Origin: DATMBL01 sp050735975
GTDB lineage: Bacteria > Desulfobacterota > Binatia > UBA9968
Length of the DNA: 52,695 nucleotides
NCBI GenBank assembly: GCA_050735975.1
Contig: JBOHVS010000089.1
Coordinates: 1 to 52,695 of the forward strand
Direction of reading: 5' to 3'
The notes beneath the pieces were generated by a model. It made no database searches and was not told where the DNA came from. It saw only the letters and a list, made by a program, of their open reading frames with translations. Both the position numbers and the translations under genes were made by a program. Within the stretch, counting starts at the first letter, position 1, and every line of letters starts with the position of its first letter. Of this stretch, positions 9,156 through 17,552 are shown in pieces.

Positions 9156-10520
9156 ATGGCTCAGTACGACTTTGATCTCTTTACCATCGGTGGTGGTTCA
9201 GGAGGGGTGCGCGCCAGCCGTCTTTCGGCTGCTTACGGCGCAAGAGTGGCCCTCGCGGAGGATCGTTATCTCGGCGGCACCTGCGTCAATGTCGGTTGTA
9301 TTCCGAAGAAGCTGCTTGTTTATGCCTCCCATTTCAGTGAAGAGTTCGAGGATGCCGCCGGCTTCGGCTGGACCGTGGGCGAGCGCAAGGTCGACTGGGC
9401 CAGATTGATCGCCAACAAAGACCAAGAGATTGCGCGACTGAATGGCGTTTATCGTAAGTTATTGCAAGACTCAGGGGTTACGATCATAGACGGACGGGCT
9501 CAGATCGTTGATCCACACACGGTCGTGGTCAACGGGGGAACCTACACCGCCAAGTACATACTCGTTGCCGTCGGCAGTTGGCCGATCGTACCGGAGATCC
9601 CCGGATGGGAGCATGCAATCACTTCCAATGAAGCATTTTATCTGCCGGCTCTGCCGCGACGGGTCATTATCGTCGGCGGCGGTTACATTGGGGTCGAGTT
9701 CGCCGGGATATTCCATGGACTCGGTGCGGAGGTAACTCAGATTTATCGTGGCTCATTATTCCTCCGCGGCTTTGACGATGATTGCCGCGAAGCCTTAGCC
9801 GCGGAGATGAGGAAGCGCGGCATCGACCTGAGGTTCAATGCGGATATCCAAAGGATCGAGAAGACCGGCGCCGGCTTGCGCGCGACCTTGGCAGACGGCG
9901 CAAGACTGGATGCCGATCAGATTCTCTACGCTATCGGGCGACTGCCAAATACCCACTCCTTGGGGCTGGAGAATGCCGGAGTAAGGCTCGAAAAAAACGG
10001 CGCGGTCTGGGTCGACGACTACTCGAAGACGAACGTTGATGCTATTTGCGCCATTGGCGACTGCACCTACCGTATCATGCTGACTCCGGTTGCCATCGCG
10101 GAAGGACAGGCGCTGGCAGAAACTCTTTTCAACAACAATCCTATGAGACCTAACTACATCAACGTGCCTTCCGTTGTGTTCAGCACGCCTAACCTGGGCG
10201 CCGTGGGTCTAACCGAGTTGGAGGCGAGGGCGTTGCACACGAACATTGAAGTCTACAAAACCAACTTCCGCCCGCTCAAGCATACGTTAAGCGGGCGGGA
10301 CGAAAGGACGATGATGAAGATTATCGTAGATCAGGCGACGGACAAGGTAGTGGGATGTCATATGGTCGGCCCGGACGCGGGTGAGATTATCCAAGGACTG
10401 GCCATTGCCATGAACTGCGGCGCAACCAAAGCCCAGTTCGACGCAACCATCGGCATCCATCCGACTGCGGCCGAGGAATTCGTGACCATGCGAACGAAGG
10501 TGGCGCCGCGTGCAGCGTAG
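9156..10520 (+). CDS. gor: Glutathione-disulfide reductase
   Basis: 454-aa class I pyridine nucleotide-disulfide oxidoreductase that reduces oxidised glutathione with NADPH in the cytoplasm. Visible parts are the FAD-binding GGGSGG (residues 12-17), the redox pair Cys43-Val-Asn-Val-Gly-Cys48, a second dinucleotide fold GGGYIGVEFAG, and the C-terminal HPTAAEEF carrying the catalytic His-Glu of the partner subunit. Arginines in YRGSLFLRGFD after the second fold fit NADPH rather than NADH binding. GCVNVGC-type spacing and length match glutathione reductase better than mercuric reductase or lipoamide dehydrogenase. Trypanothione-type activity cannot be excluded from sequence alone. Confidence 0.9.
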   Translation: MAQYDFDLFTIGGGSGGVRASRLSAAYGARVALAEDRYLGGTCVNVGCIPKKLLVYASHFSEEFEDAAGFGWTVGERKVDWARLIANKDQEIARLNGVYRKLLQDSGVTIIDGRAQIVDPHTVVVNGGTYTAKYILVAVGSWPIVPEIPGWEHAITSNEAFYLPALPRRVIIVGGGYIGVEFAGIFHGLGAEVTQIYRGSLFLRGFDDDCREALAAEMRKRGIDLRFNADIQRIEKTGAGLRATLADGARLDADQILYAIGRLPNTHSLGLENAGVRLEKNGAVWVDDYSKTNVDAICAIGDCTYRIMLTPVAIAEGQALAETLFNNNPMRPNYINVPSVVFSTPNLGAVGLTELEARALHTNIEVYKTNFRPLKHTLSGRDERTMMKIIVDQATDKVVGCHMVGPDAGEIIQGLAIAMNCGATKAQFDATIGIHPTAAEEFVTMRTKVAPRAA

Positions 10521-10715
10521 CGTAACTTTCGAGCGCGGTATTTAGGTCAAGGGTGCCTGCTTTGGCTGTCTTTCAAGCGGTTTGTTTAAAATCCGTCCCA
10601 ACCGCCCGATCGGCCCAACGCGAAATTCCAGGATTTTTAAGTTATTATGGTTGGCATCGCGGTTGCTCCTGGATTTCCATGGAAGAACGCCTAGTCTAGA
10701 ATCGGGAGGTCGGCG

Positions 10716-11465
10716 ATGGATCGGGAAAGCTTCCGCGAAGCGCTGCTGGAGATAATGGAGGGCAAGGACCATTGGGCCTGGCCGTATTTTACTTCGGGGC
10801 GAGTACCGAAGGATCGCCTCCACCTTCATTTCGAACAGGAGTATTCAACGTACGTCCGCGACTTTCCCGTCATGGTAGGGTGGGCCTATGTGCGCTGCCC
10901 GATCCCGCAAGTGCGGCGAAGTTTAGCCGAAAATCTCTACGAGGAAGAGACTGGTGGATTAGTCGCCGGCAGTCCCCATCCGCAGCTATTTCTGGAATAC
11001 CCAAGTGGTTTGGGCATGGATTTGCGCCGGTTTGAGAACGTGGAGCTGTTGCCTGCCGCGAAGAGCTATCGAGACTTTTTAGACGATGCCACTCAACGCT
11101 ACGGATGGGAGATCGCCGCGGCGATAGTCACGATCTTTGTCGAAGGAACGAAAGACGAGCGCACGACAATCGATCCATCGGCGCCGATAACGCCGCCGTT
11201 GCCGTTCGAGGAGCATCCTCTAGTAAAATATTACGGATTGCCTATCAAGCACCTAGCGCTAACCAAAGCGCATCGACAGGTCGAGGGAAACCATCGCGCA
11301 TCGGCTTGGGCCGCGATCCTCGACCATGTCAGTCCGACGAGACGCGGGCCGGTCGTGAGGGCCATGAAAGAGGCACTGGAACGGTGGCTCCTTTACCGCG
11401 ATGAAGTTGCGGCGATTTGCGGGCTTTTTCGTAATGAGGAAGGCCACCAATGGACGGCGGCTTAG
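10716..11465 (+). CDS. TenA/PqqC/CADD-like haem-oxygenase-fold protein
   Basis: 249-aa all-helical protein starting after GGGAGG at 10716. Segments such as 'LAENLYEEETGG', 'GSPHPQLF' and the late 'KAHRQVEGNHRAS' fit the TenA_C/PqqC/iron-containing oxidase superfamily. The last segment is H-x3-E-x2-H where haem-oxygenase-like diiron oxidases (CADD type) have H-x3-D-x2-H, so it may be a diiron enzyme with a Glu ligand. It has no neighbours from thiamine or PQQ synthesis. Possible jobs range from p-aminobenzoate-like synthesis to oxidative C-C or N-oxidation chemistry; none can be chosen from the sequence. Confidence 0.65.
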   Translation: MDRESFREALLEIMEGKDHWAWPYFTSGRVPKDRLHLHFEQEYSTYVRDFPVMVGWAYVRCPIPQVRRSLAENLYEEETGGLVAGSPHPQLFLEYPSGLGMDLRRFENVELLPAAKSYRDFLDDATQRYGWEIAAAIVTIFVEGTKDERTTIDPSAPITPPLPFEEHPLVKYYGLPIKHLALTKAHRQVEGNHRASAWAAILDHVSPTRRGPVVRAMKEALERWLLYRDEVAAICGLFRNEEGHQWTAA

Positions 11466-11478
11466 GCCGAAATCTAGC

Positions 11479-11535
11479 CTAATCGTACGGTTAGCGGCGC
11501 CGGCTCTTATAGCTTCCTAAGCTCACGTACGGTTA
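11479..11535. repeat. Palindrome and repeated CGTACGGTTA element after the TenA-like gene
   Basis: 11479-11494 is a near-perfect palindrome, CTAATCGTACGGTTAG. Its right half CGTACGGTTA (11484-11493) recurs directly at 11526-11535. There is no T-tract, so it is not a classical terminator; it may be a protein-binding site or structured 3' end. Confidence 0.35.
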
Positions 11536-11594
11536 TCGCTAATCCCGGTTAACCTTCCGATTCCAGCCTCGTCTAAAGGGCCAGGAGGGTGGAT

Positions 11595-12053
11595 ATGACA
11601 ACAAAGACATTTTTGACATGGGCAGGCATGGGCGTTTTCTCAGCGCTGTTGTTGAACGAGGCGGCTTTGGCGAGCCATTACACGCCGAGAAATTCTCCCA
11701 GGGCTCGCGCGGAAATTCGTAACGATTGGGCTGAAATCCGCAGGGGTCGAGCCGATTTAGGCAAGGACATCGAGGAGTATCACGAGAACAGAACCGCTTT
11801 GCAGCGGGCGATCCGGCGCGGCGCGCCTCCCCACGTGGTTGCGCAACGGAGAGCGGAAGTGCGGCGGGATCTGAAGGACATTGCTGAAGGTCGACGAGAC
11901 CTTAGGCGGGACTATCACGAACTTAACCAAGACCTGGAAAAATACCGCTGGTATCGCCGTGCAGACGGACGCTGGTACAGACATCCAACCTACGGCTACG
12001 GTACATACGACAACTCATATAATCCCTATGGGCGGTGGAATCGCAACGATTGA
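11595..12053 (+). CDS. Small secreted basic protein, probably shortened by an in-frame TGA
   Basis: 152 aa from ATG 11595, six bases after AGGAGG (a GTG two codons earlier is less well placed). The N-terminus is a signal peptide with cleavage likely after EAALAS. The mature protein has repeated Arg/Asp/Glu-rich helices (motifs like 'RAEIRNDWAEIRRGRADLGKD' shortened here to its pattern R-x6-D-W) and a Tyr/Arg/Gly-rich tail. After the TGA at 12051-12053 the same frame continues for 16 codons of similar composition (DRDRYGSWHWNNWWN) and stops at TAG 12102-12104. This suggests a recent nonsense mutation or readthrough. The function is unknown; similar proteins are predicted periplasmic. Confidence 0.7.
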   Translation: MTTKTFLTWAGMGVFSALLLNEAALASHYTPRNSPRARAEIRNDWAEIRRGRADLGKDIEEYHENRTALQRAIRRGAPPHVVAQRRAEVRRDLKDIAEGRRDLRRDYHELNQDLEKYRWYRRADGRWYRHPTYGYGTYDNSYNPYGRWNRND

Positions 12054-12308
12054 TTAGATCGTGACCGATATGGCTCGTGGCACTGGAACAACTGGTGGAA
12101 CTAGGCGTAGGTGACGACTAGCTGGTGAAATAGCTCTTTCCTTTCTCAGGTCACTTCTCATGGAGGCGGGCCTAAAGCTTGCCTCTCCTTATTCGGCAAC
12201 ACACGCTCTCACTTCAACTTGACATAGAAATCGTGGCGGTCTTATAAAACGACTAAAGCCGATCTCTCTGAGGACGATAACTGCTTTGATCATAGATTGC
12301 GAGAAGTC

Positions 12309-12800
12309 ATGGCGATCCCGGAGCGCTACAACAACGGATACAACATCGGCGTAGGCGGCGCCGTCGTGAAAGATGGGCGGCGCCTATTGCTGGTGCGCCG
12401 CGCCTCGCGTCACGGCCGCGGAAACTGGCAACTTCCCGGCGGCTTCATTGAACCGGATGAAACCATTGAACAGGCTGTTGTGCGTGAAGTGGAGGAAGAA
12501 GCGGGTGTTATCACCGAGGTTGCCGGCGTGCTCGGGTTGCGGAATCGCTACGATCCGGACGCGGGGAACGGTGTTTATGTGGTTCTGCTGCTAACGCCCA
12601 TTAGTGGCGAGCCAACGGCCGACGGGCGCGAGGTAGATCACGCCGGATACTTTACCCTCGATCAGATTCACGAGTTGAGTCCGCTTCCGCCCGTCAATTG
12701 GGAGATTGCCCAGCGCGCTCTTGAGGGTGACCGGCGGTTGCTCGAGCCCAAACCGCTGACCAACCTAAACGGCGCGAAGTTTACTCTTTTTATCGGTTAG
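12309..12800 (+). CDS. NUDIX hydrolase
   Basis: 163 aa from ATG 12309; a TTG four codons upstream is the alternative. A perfect Nudix box is seen at residues 45-67: Gly45, Glu51, then REVEEEAGV with Arg59-Glu60 and Glu63-Glu64 as the Mg-binding core. The N-terminus 'YNIGVGGAVVKDGRRLLLVRR' is the usual first strand. Such enzymes cleave nucleoside diphosphates linked to another group (ADP-ribose, NADH, oxidised nucleotides); the substrate is not evident. Its 3' end overlaps the convergent anti-sigma gene by 11 bp. Confidence 0.85.
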   Translation: MAIPERYNNGYNIGVGGAVVKDGRRLLLVRRASRHGRGNWQLPGGFIEPDETIEQAVVREVEEEAGVITEVAGVLGLRNRYDPDAGNGVYVVLLLTPISGEPTADGREVDHAGYFTLDQIHELSPLPPVNWEIAQRALEGDRRLLEPKPLTNLNGAKFTLFIG

Positions 12801-14055
12801 GTCCTCCGCGGCTTGGAACCCGGGCTGGTCGGTCAGCTCCGGGCTCGTCCGCCGTCAGAATGATGACCATGATGCGTAGCTGGCCGTCCGCGGCCGGCGC
12901 CGAAGCAGAGACATTGCGGGATTCCGACTCTATGGTGCCTAAAGCGGACAAATCTTTTTTAACCCGCTCATACTGATTTTGTGGGATGCTCAACCAGATA
13001 GTTTGTCGAGTCGCGCTTTCCGGCAGCGTAGATAGCAGGTGATCGATGCTCCCCGCTCCTGTCTGCTCGCCTACCACGCTTCCGCCTGCGGCCGATTTTT
13101 GCAGTGGGCCGCTCTCTCTAACACTCGGCTTGGACGAGTGCGGACGCCGCCGAACGATAAGCTCAATATCCGGAGCGGCAGAAAGTCTCTGAAGCTCCGA
13201 AGCAAGCGGCGGCGGTCCTGGGGCCCCGGCGCCCATCATCTCCAGCAGGTCCCGGGGCACGGGCGCAGTGTGCGCCTGGGGCATTGCGCGGCCTTTAGAG
13301 TCCGATACGACAGGTATCGTGGGAGTGACCTTTGGATTCTGCGGTGACTTAGCTATTCCGGCCGGTATTCGTGAAGCTTCGGGTTGTATCATGTTTGGTT
13401 CGGTGGCGACGCGAGGAGCCAGTTCGGGAGATGCGCTGAACTCTGGGGCAGGCGTAGGGTTGGAGGCAAAAACGTCTTCTTCCGCGCGCCCCGATTGGGA
13501 GAGTTCAACCTCGCCACGTGGGCTGACGGCTGTCCCGCGTTCCTGGCCTGATTCCACTGCCGGCGTTTCCATGGTTTTGGCAGCCCCTTCCTGATCGGGG
13601 TGCGTTTTTTCTTTGAATGCATCAGAGTCATCGTTAATTGCCGAATCCCTAGGACTCTGCTCGTCTTGGACTACGACGGCGAATCTGTGCTGGGGCGGCG
13701 TTATCAGTTTTCTGTGCGGCTCTTGTTCGACGATATATATGGTGATGATTCCGATCAAGACTAAAACTGTGGCCTGAATGGGTACGTTGAGTTTGAAGGG
13801 CAAAAACAGACTCTCCCAAAAACTCGGTTTTGTCTCGATCTCCTTAACGTGCGCGATCACACGCTGTGCAAAGCCGATTGGGGGCTCGACTTCGGAAAGG
13901 GCAGCGACCCGCCGAATGCATTCGGCGAGAAGGTTGGCTTCAGTGCGACAACGATCGCAGCTCGAGAGGTGGCTCTCGACCGCCTGGCTATGCGCAGGAT
14001 CCAACGATTTGTCCAGATACTCCGATAGCCGTCGTTCGACTTGTTCGCAGTTCAT
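12790..14055 (-). CDS. Transmembrane zinc-finger anti-sigma factor
   Basis: 421 aa. The N-terminus is a zinc-binding anti-sigma (ZAS) domain with Cys3 and H29-x3-C33-x2-C36. One membrane segment (about residues 90-110, 'ATVLVLIGIITIYIVE') follows. A long, low-complexity Pro/Ser/Glu-rich linker leads to a C-terminal domain of the DUF2275 kind (WLSIPQNQYERVKKDLSALG). It should hold the ECF sigma factor at the membrane and release it after an extracytoplasmic signal. The start overlaps the sigma stop as ATGA, showing translational coupling. The long periplasmic part may sense the signal (inference). Confidence 0.85.
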   Translation of the reverse strand: MNCEQVERRLSEYLDKSLDPAHSQAVESHLSSCDRCRTEANLLAECIRRVAALSEVEPPIGFAQRVIAHVKEIETKPSFWESLFLPFKLNVPIQATVLVLIGIITIYIVEQEPHRKLITPPQHRFAVVVQDEQSPRDSAINDDSDAFKEKTHPDQEGAAKTMETPAVESGQERGTAVSPRGEVELSQSGRAEEDVFASNPTPAPEFSASPELAPRVATEPNMIQPEASRIPAGIAKSPQNPKVTPTIPVVSDSKGRAMPQAHTAPVPRDLLEMMGAGAPGPPPLASELQRLSAAPDIELIVRRRPHSSKPSVRESGPLQKSAAGGSVVGEQTGAGSIDHLLSTLPESATRQTIWLSIPQNQYERVKKDLSALGTIESESRNVSASAPAADGQLRIMVIILTADEPGADRPARVPSRGGPNR

Positions 14056-14654
14056 GTCCCATTCCTGGCCGCGTAGAAATATGGTGCGAGACGCGATTTC
14101 AGCGCCTGGCGGGCACGGTAAAGCCTGGATTTGACCGTTCCGACCGGCAGATCCAGCATTCGGGCGACCTCATCATAAGGCATGTCTTGCATGTCTCGCA
14201 GCAAGATAATCGCGGCATCGTTCGGCTCAAGACTATTCAAAGCCTTTTGAACGCGCTCCTGAACTTCCTTTTGCTCCACGTTGTCTGCCGGATCAACTCG
14301 TCGGTCGTCAACCGGGTCGGTCGTTTCCAGCGGGACGTTGCGTTGCTGGGAGTTGGCCAAGCTCTTACGGCGCGTGCTGGCGTGGTTGAGCGCGATTCGG
14401 TAAAGCCACGTGGAGAAGTTCGCGTCACCGCGAAATTGTCCAACGGATTTGTAAGCGGAAAGAAATGCTTCCTGGGCGATTTCGGCGGCCTCATCGTAAT
14501 CGCCGAGAAGTCGATAGACGAGGTTAAAAATCGTTTTTTGATGACGGCGGACCAAGATTTCGAAAGCCCCGGTTTCTCCTTGCTGGAGCCTTTGGATACA
14601 CTCCCGGTCGCTGATCGCTGCAGACAACATTGTTTCAGACTGGTTAGACGGCAT
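14052..14654 (-). CDS. ECF sigma factor (RpoE-like, sigma-70 family)
   Basis: 200 aa from ATG 14654 (a TTG two codons earlier is possible). Region 2 is visible as 'FNLVYRLLGDYDEAAEIAQE' followed by FLSAYKSVGQFRGDANFSTWLYRIA, split by one loop. Region 4 contains DMPYDEVARMLDLPVGTVKSRLYRAR, the -35 recognition helix-turn-helix. The acidic linker is short. The gene is coupled to the anti-sigma gene by an ATGA overlap, so it directs a stress regulon controlled by that membrane protein. The gap upstream (14655-14766) is AT-rich and may hold an autoregulated promoter, but I could not pick a convincing -35/-10 pair. Confidence 0.9.
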   Translation of the reverse strand: MPSNQSETMLSAAISDRECIQRLQQGETGAFEILVRRHQKTIFNLVYRLLGDYDEAAEIAQEAFLSAYKSVGQFRGDANFSTWLYRIALNHASTRRKSLANSQQRNVPLETTDPVDDRRVDPADNVEQKEVQERVQKALNSLEPNDAAIILLRDMQDMPYDEVARMLDLPVGTVKSRLYRARQALKSRLAPYFYAARNGT

Positions 14655-14766
14655 TTTCAAGAAAAGGTTCCCTAATTCTAAGTACTCATCAAATAAATGG
14701 ATTTTGCCTGTAAGGCTGCTGAAAAAGCCTCATATGACGAGCCGGGTCACATATGGCGAACCGCGT

Positions 14767-15699
14767 TTAAACTGTTTCTTGCCAGAGGTATGAAAACTTT
14801 GTCGCCACTACCTTCTCATATGGGACCGGCGCGGACAAGAGACCGATATCGTGCGCGAATCGATTCATATTTGCTACGACTCTTTCAGATATCGTCGGGT
14901 CGTAATAGGGCAGATCTCGCCGGATCAGTTCGGCGATGATTTCCGCTTCAGAAGGAGGAAATCTTTTTTTCCCGACTTCGGTTGCCTGGCTGACATTTTC
15001 GCGCAAAGCCTTATGCGCTTTCATGATCGCTCGTATCGCCGCTCTAACCGATTCGGGTTCTTCTTCAATTTTCTTATCGGTGGTTACCAGGGCCGGAAAA
15101 GTATAGTGCCGAGCCGATGCGGGTCCATCGCCGCGGCGCACATCCAACACCATCGTTCCTACTCCTCGGCGCACAGCAACCTCGCAGCCCACGCCGTTGG
15201 CCCAGAATCCATCCAGTTTGCGTTCTTCCAGAGCTTTTGCGGCCGAGAGGCCGAATGAGACGTTCGCCCCCGTTGCGCCGGGAATGGGCATGATCTGGAC
15301 ATTGTTTTTGTCTGGATCGATCCCGGCCTCCACCAGCATTCGCTGTAAGCTCAGATTTACACCCGGCGCCGCGCCGATTCGCAGTCCCTTTAAGATGCTC
15401 AAATCGCCGTGTTTTGGATTGAGATCGCTGCGGATGACGAGAAACCAATAGGTATGCTTCGCGATGGCGCAGAGAAGTTTCGCCCCGCGCCAGTCTGGAA
15501 AAGCCAGCAACGTCGCGTGCGCGGAGCCGACAACGAAGTCCAACTGGCCGTCACGAAGAGCTTCAAACGTTTTGGGCACGGGAAAAAGAAGATCCACGCG
15601 AGCGTCGAACCCTTCAGATTCAAAAAAGCCTAATTCCACCGCGGCAATGACCGGAAAGTAGGAGTTCGATACGAGATCCGGAACTGCGATACGAAACAT
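14767..15699 (-). CDS. NitT/TauT-like substrate-binding protein without signal peptide
   Basis: 310 aa, preceded by AAAGGAG. The fold cues are those of NMT1/SsuA-like binding proteins ('YFPVIAAVELGFFESEGFDA', 'GQLDFVVGSAHATL', 'LKGLRIGAAPGVNLSLQRML'). The N-terminus starts directly with the first beta strand (MFRIAVPDLVSN), so there is no room for a signal peptide. It is either cytoplasmic or the leader has been lost. It lies 112 bp upstream of the sigma factor gene on the same strand, with no transporter genes nearby. The ligand is unknown. Confidence 0.8.
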   Translation of the reverse strand: MFRIAVPDLVSNSYFPVIAAVELGFFESEGFDARVDLLFPVPKTFEALRDGQLDFVVGSAHATLLAFPDWRGAKLLCAIAKHTYWFLVIRSDLNPKHGDLSILKGLRIGAAPGVNLSLQRMLVEAGIDPDKNNVQIMPIPGATGANVSFGLSAAKALEERKLDGFWANGVGCEVAVRRGVGTMVLDVRRGDGPASARHYTFPALVTTDKKIEEEPESVRAAIRAIMKAHKALRENVSQATEVGKKRFPPSEAEIIAELIRRDLPYYDPTISERVVANMNRFAHDIGLLSAPVPYEKVVATKFSYLWQETV

Positions 15700-15910
15700 G
15701 GTGTCTCCTTTTCGAGGGTGTGATCAGTCCGCCAACGGCACGGTAATGAAGATGTGCGGCAACCCGCGAGATACGTTTAAGACTTACGACAAACTAGAAT
15801 ACCCGACGACTCTATTGCAAGAGCATAACCGGCTCGGCGGAGCCCGGATCTTGACCCGTCAGAGTCCTTACCCTATAAGTGGACTTGTTAGCGAAGGCAA
15901 TCGGGTGACT

Positions 15911-16591
15911 ATGGCGATTCCGCAACTGTTGCTGCCGGAAGTTTTGCCCGTGTTCCCATTAACGGGAGTGTTGCTCTTACCGGGAACAATGCTGCCCCTG
16001 CATATTTTCGAGCCGCGCTATCGCGCTATGGTCGAAGACGCGCTGGGCGCCGACAGGATATTCGGGATGATTCAGCCGTTCGCGCCACAGCGAGACAATC
16101 GGCCGCTGCCCGGCGCTGAAAACGAGACACCGGCACTGTACAAGATCGGGTGCGCCGGTTACATCGATAAATGGGAGAAACTTCCCGACGGCCGGTTTTT
16201 TATCCAGCTTCAGGGAGTGAATCGATTCCGCCTTACGGAGGAGTTGCCGAAGAGACGCGGTTATCGTCTTGTCAAAGCCGACTATCAAGAGTTTCCTGAT
16301 GCAACATTGCATGACGGTTGGCGTTGCAAACGTCTTGCCGTGCTTGAAGCACTCGCGGAATACGGCAGAGTGCATGGCATGCAAGTGCAGCCGGAGCATG
16401 CCCAGCGGTTTTCGGATCTTGAACTCGTAAATCTCTTGGGAGTTTCGCTGCCGTTTGATGCCGCGGAAAAGCAAGCCCTCCTGGAAGCGCCGACCCTCAA
16501 AAGCCGTGAAACCGTACTGATCAATCTCCTTCGACTCGGCGCCGGTCCTCCGGATCCGGGGTCCGACGTCCCACCGCGCACCGTCAACTGA
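15911..16591 (+). CDS. LON peptidase substrate-binding (PUA-like) domain protein
   Basis: 226 aa from ATG 15911; GTG 15905 has slightly better spacing to GAAGG and is an alternative. The frame is open further upstream to 15698 but that part looks non-coding. The core 'LPVFPLTGVLLLPGTMLPLH' and IFEPRYRAMVEDAL is the classic start of the Lon N-terminal domain. The protein ends after the helical part and has no AAA+ or protease domain. Stand-alone forms occur in many bacteria and may bind unfolded substrates or cereblon-like ligands; the precise role is unknown. Confidence 0.85.
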   Translation: MAIPQLLLPEVLPVFPLTGVLLLPGTMLPLHIFEPRYRAMVEDALGADRIFGMIQPFAPQRDNRPLPGAENETPALYKIGCAGYIDKWEKLPDGRFFIQLQGVNRFRLTEELPKRRGYRLVKADYQEFPDATLHDGWRCKRLAVLEALAEYGRVHGMQVQPEHAQRFSDLELVNLLGVSLPFDAAEKQALLEAPTLKSRETVLINLLRLGAGPPDPGSDVPPRTVN

Positions 16592-16605
16592 TCCTCGCTT
16601 CGCTC

Positions 16606-16690
16606 AAAAATAAGTTCAAGACTTCAATATGTTCAAAGGTTCGATAAGTTTAGAACATTTGAACGCCTTGAACCCTTTGAACGATTTAAC
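16606..16690. repeat. Iterated TTGAAC/GTTCAA repeat with long inverted repeat
   Basis: The gap between convergent genes carries several copies of GTTCAA or TTGAAC at near-regular spacing. Two of them form an inverted repeat, 16631-16642 (GTTCAAAGGTTC) with 16670-16682 (GAACCCTTTGAAC), that could fold as a hairpin and act as a bidirectional terminator. A similar iterated TCGAAC block lies at 22888-22924. Confidence 0.5.
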
Positions 16691-16701
16691 CAGCCAGCGC
16701 T

Positions 16702-17325
16702 TTAACTCTTCTTACTTGGAGCGCTTAGCTTTCTGTCCTTCATTGCCGCTATCAGCTCTTCGTAAGACGACTTCGCGAGAATTCGGTTGAATTGTGAGCG
16801 GTAGTTGTTAACCAAGCTGATGTTCTCTACAACGACATCGTATACTTTCCAGTCGCTGCCCGATTTATGCAGGCGGTAATTGACGGAGTACTCTTGTCCT
16901 TGGGGATCAAGAATTTTGGTGTCGACCTGAGCAAAATTTTTATCCTGTCTCTCGTTTAGATACCGGACCTTTTCGCCTTTGTAGGATTCGATCGTATCGA
17001 GATAGGCGTCTTCAAGAAGGCCGGTAAAGAGCTTGATGAATTCCTTTTGCTCTTCCGGACTACGGCGTTGCCAGTGCGAACCGAGCGCGCGCTTGGCCAT
17101 TTCGGGGAAATCAAATCTTGGATAGATAATCTTTCTGAGCTTTTGCCGTCGCTCTTTCGCTTTACCTTCGCCCATGAGGTCGGGACTTTTCAGCACGGCC
17201 AGCAGACTATCGATCGTTTGTTGTAACTGCTCCGTCGGTTCTCCCGCGGACCCCACCATCGGATGGCAAACCAAAAACATGACTACTACGCCGGTTAATG
17301 ACGCTTTCTTCGATCTACTGGTCAT
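16702..17325 (-). CDS. mlaC: MlaC/Ttg2D-family phospholipid-binding periplasmic protein
   Basis: 207 aa with signal peptide (SLTGVVVMFLVCHPMVGSAG) and start after GGAGG. The conserved core is seen in 'IIYPRFDFPEMAKRALGSHW', 'EEQKEFIKLFTGLLEDAY' and the late 'DWKVYDVVVENISLVNNY'. MlaC shuttles phospholipid between the MlaA complex of the outer membrane and the MlaFEDB ABC transporter. No other mla gene is in the window, so this is an isolated copy, perhaps of the hopanoid- or solvent-tolerance-associated type. It lies downstream of a 65-aa gene on the same strand. Confidence 0.85.
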   Translation of the reverse strand: MTSRSKKASLTGVVVMFLVCHPMVGSAGEPTEQLQQTIDSLLAVLKSPDLMGEGKAKERRQKLRKIIYPRFDFPEMAKRALGSHWQRRSPEEQKEFIKLFTGLLEDAYLDTIESYKGEKVRYLNERQDKNFAQVDTKILDPQGQEYSVNYRLHKSGSDWKVYDVVVENISLVNNYRSQFNRILAKSSYEELIAAMKDRKLSAPSKKS

Positions 17326-17354
17326 TTACATCCTCCATTTGTTCCAATCGAAAT

Positions 17355-17552
17355 TTAACGCGCGGCAGCTTGTCGGCGTGGCCGCTTGATCAGGCGTACC
17401 CGATTGTGAGCAAAAAGGTCCCGGAGTATATACGACACCGCGATGTATGTGCTTTGCTGATCACAAACCACCGGCGCGACTTTATCCGTTACGGCGGCAA
17501 TGAGTTCTCCCAGGGTACTATTCACGACCTTTCGACTACGAGTCGTTCTCAT
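17355..17552 (-). CDS. Small conserved-looking protein, 65 aa, unknown function
   Basis: The ATG at 17552 follows AAAGGAG at good distance. The product begins MRTTRSRKVVNSTLGELIAA and ends in a basic tail (RLIKRPRRQAAAR). The central part, TDKVAPVVCDQQSTYIAVSYILRD, looks like a small helical protein with a single cysteine. It is 29 bp upstream of mlaC and probably shares its transcript. I do not assign a function; the ribosome-binding site, position and amino-acid make-up argue that it is real. Confidence 0.55.
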   Translation of the reverse strand: MRTTRSRKVVNSTLGELIAAVTDKVAPVVCDQQSTYIAVSYILRDLFAHNRVRLIKRPRRQAAAR

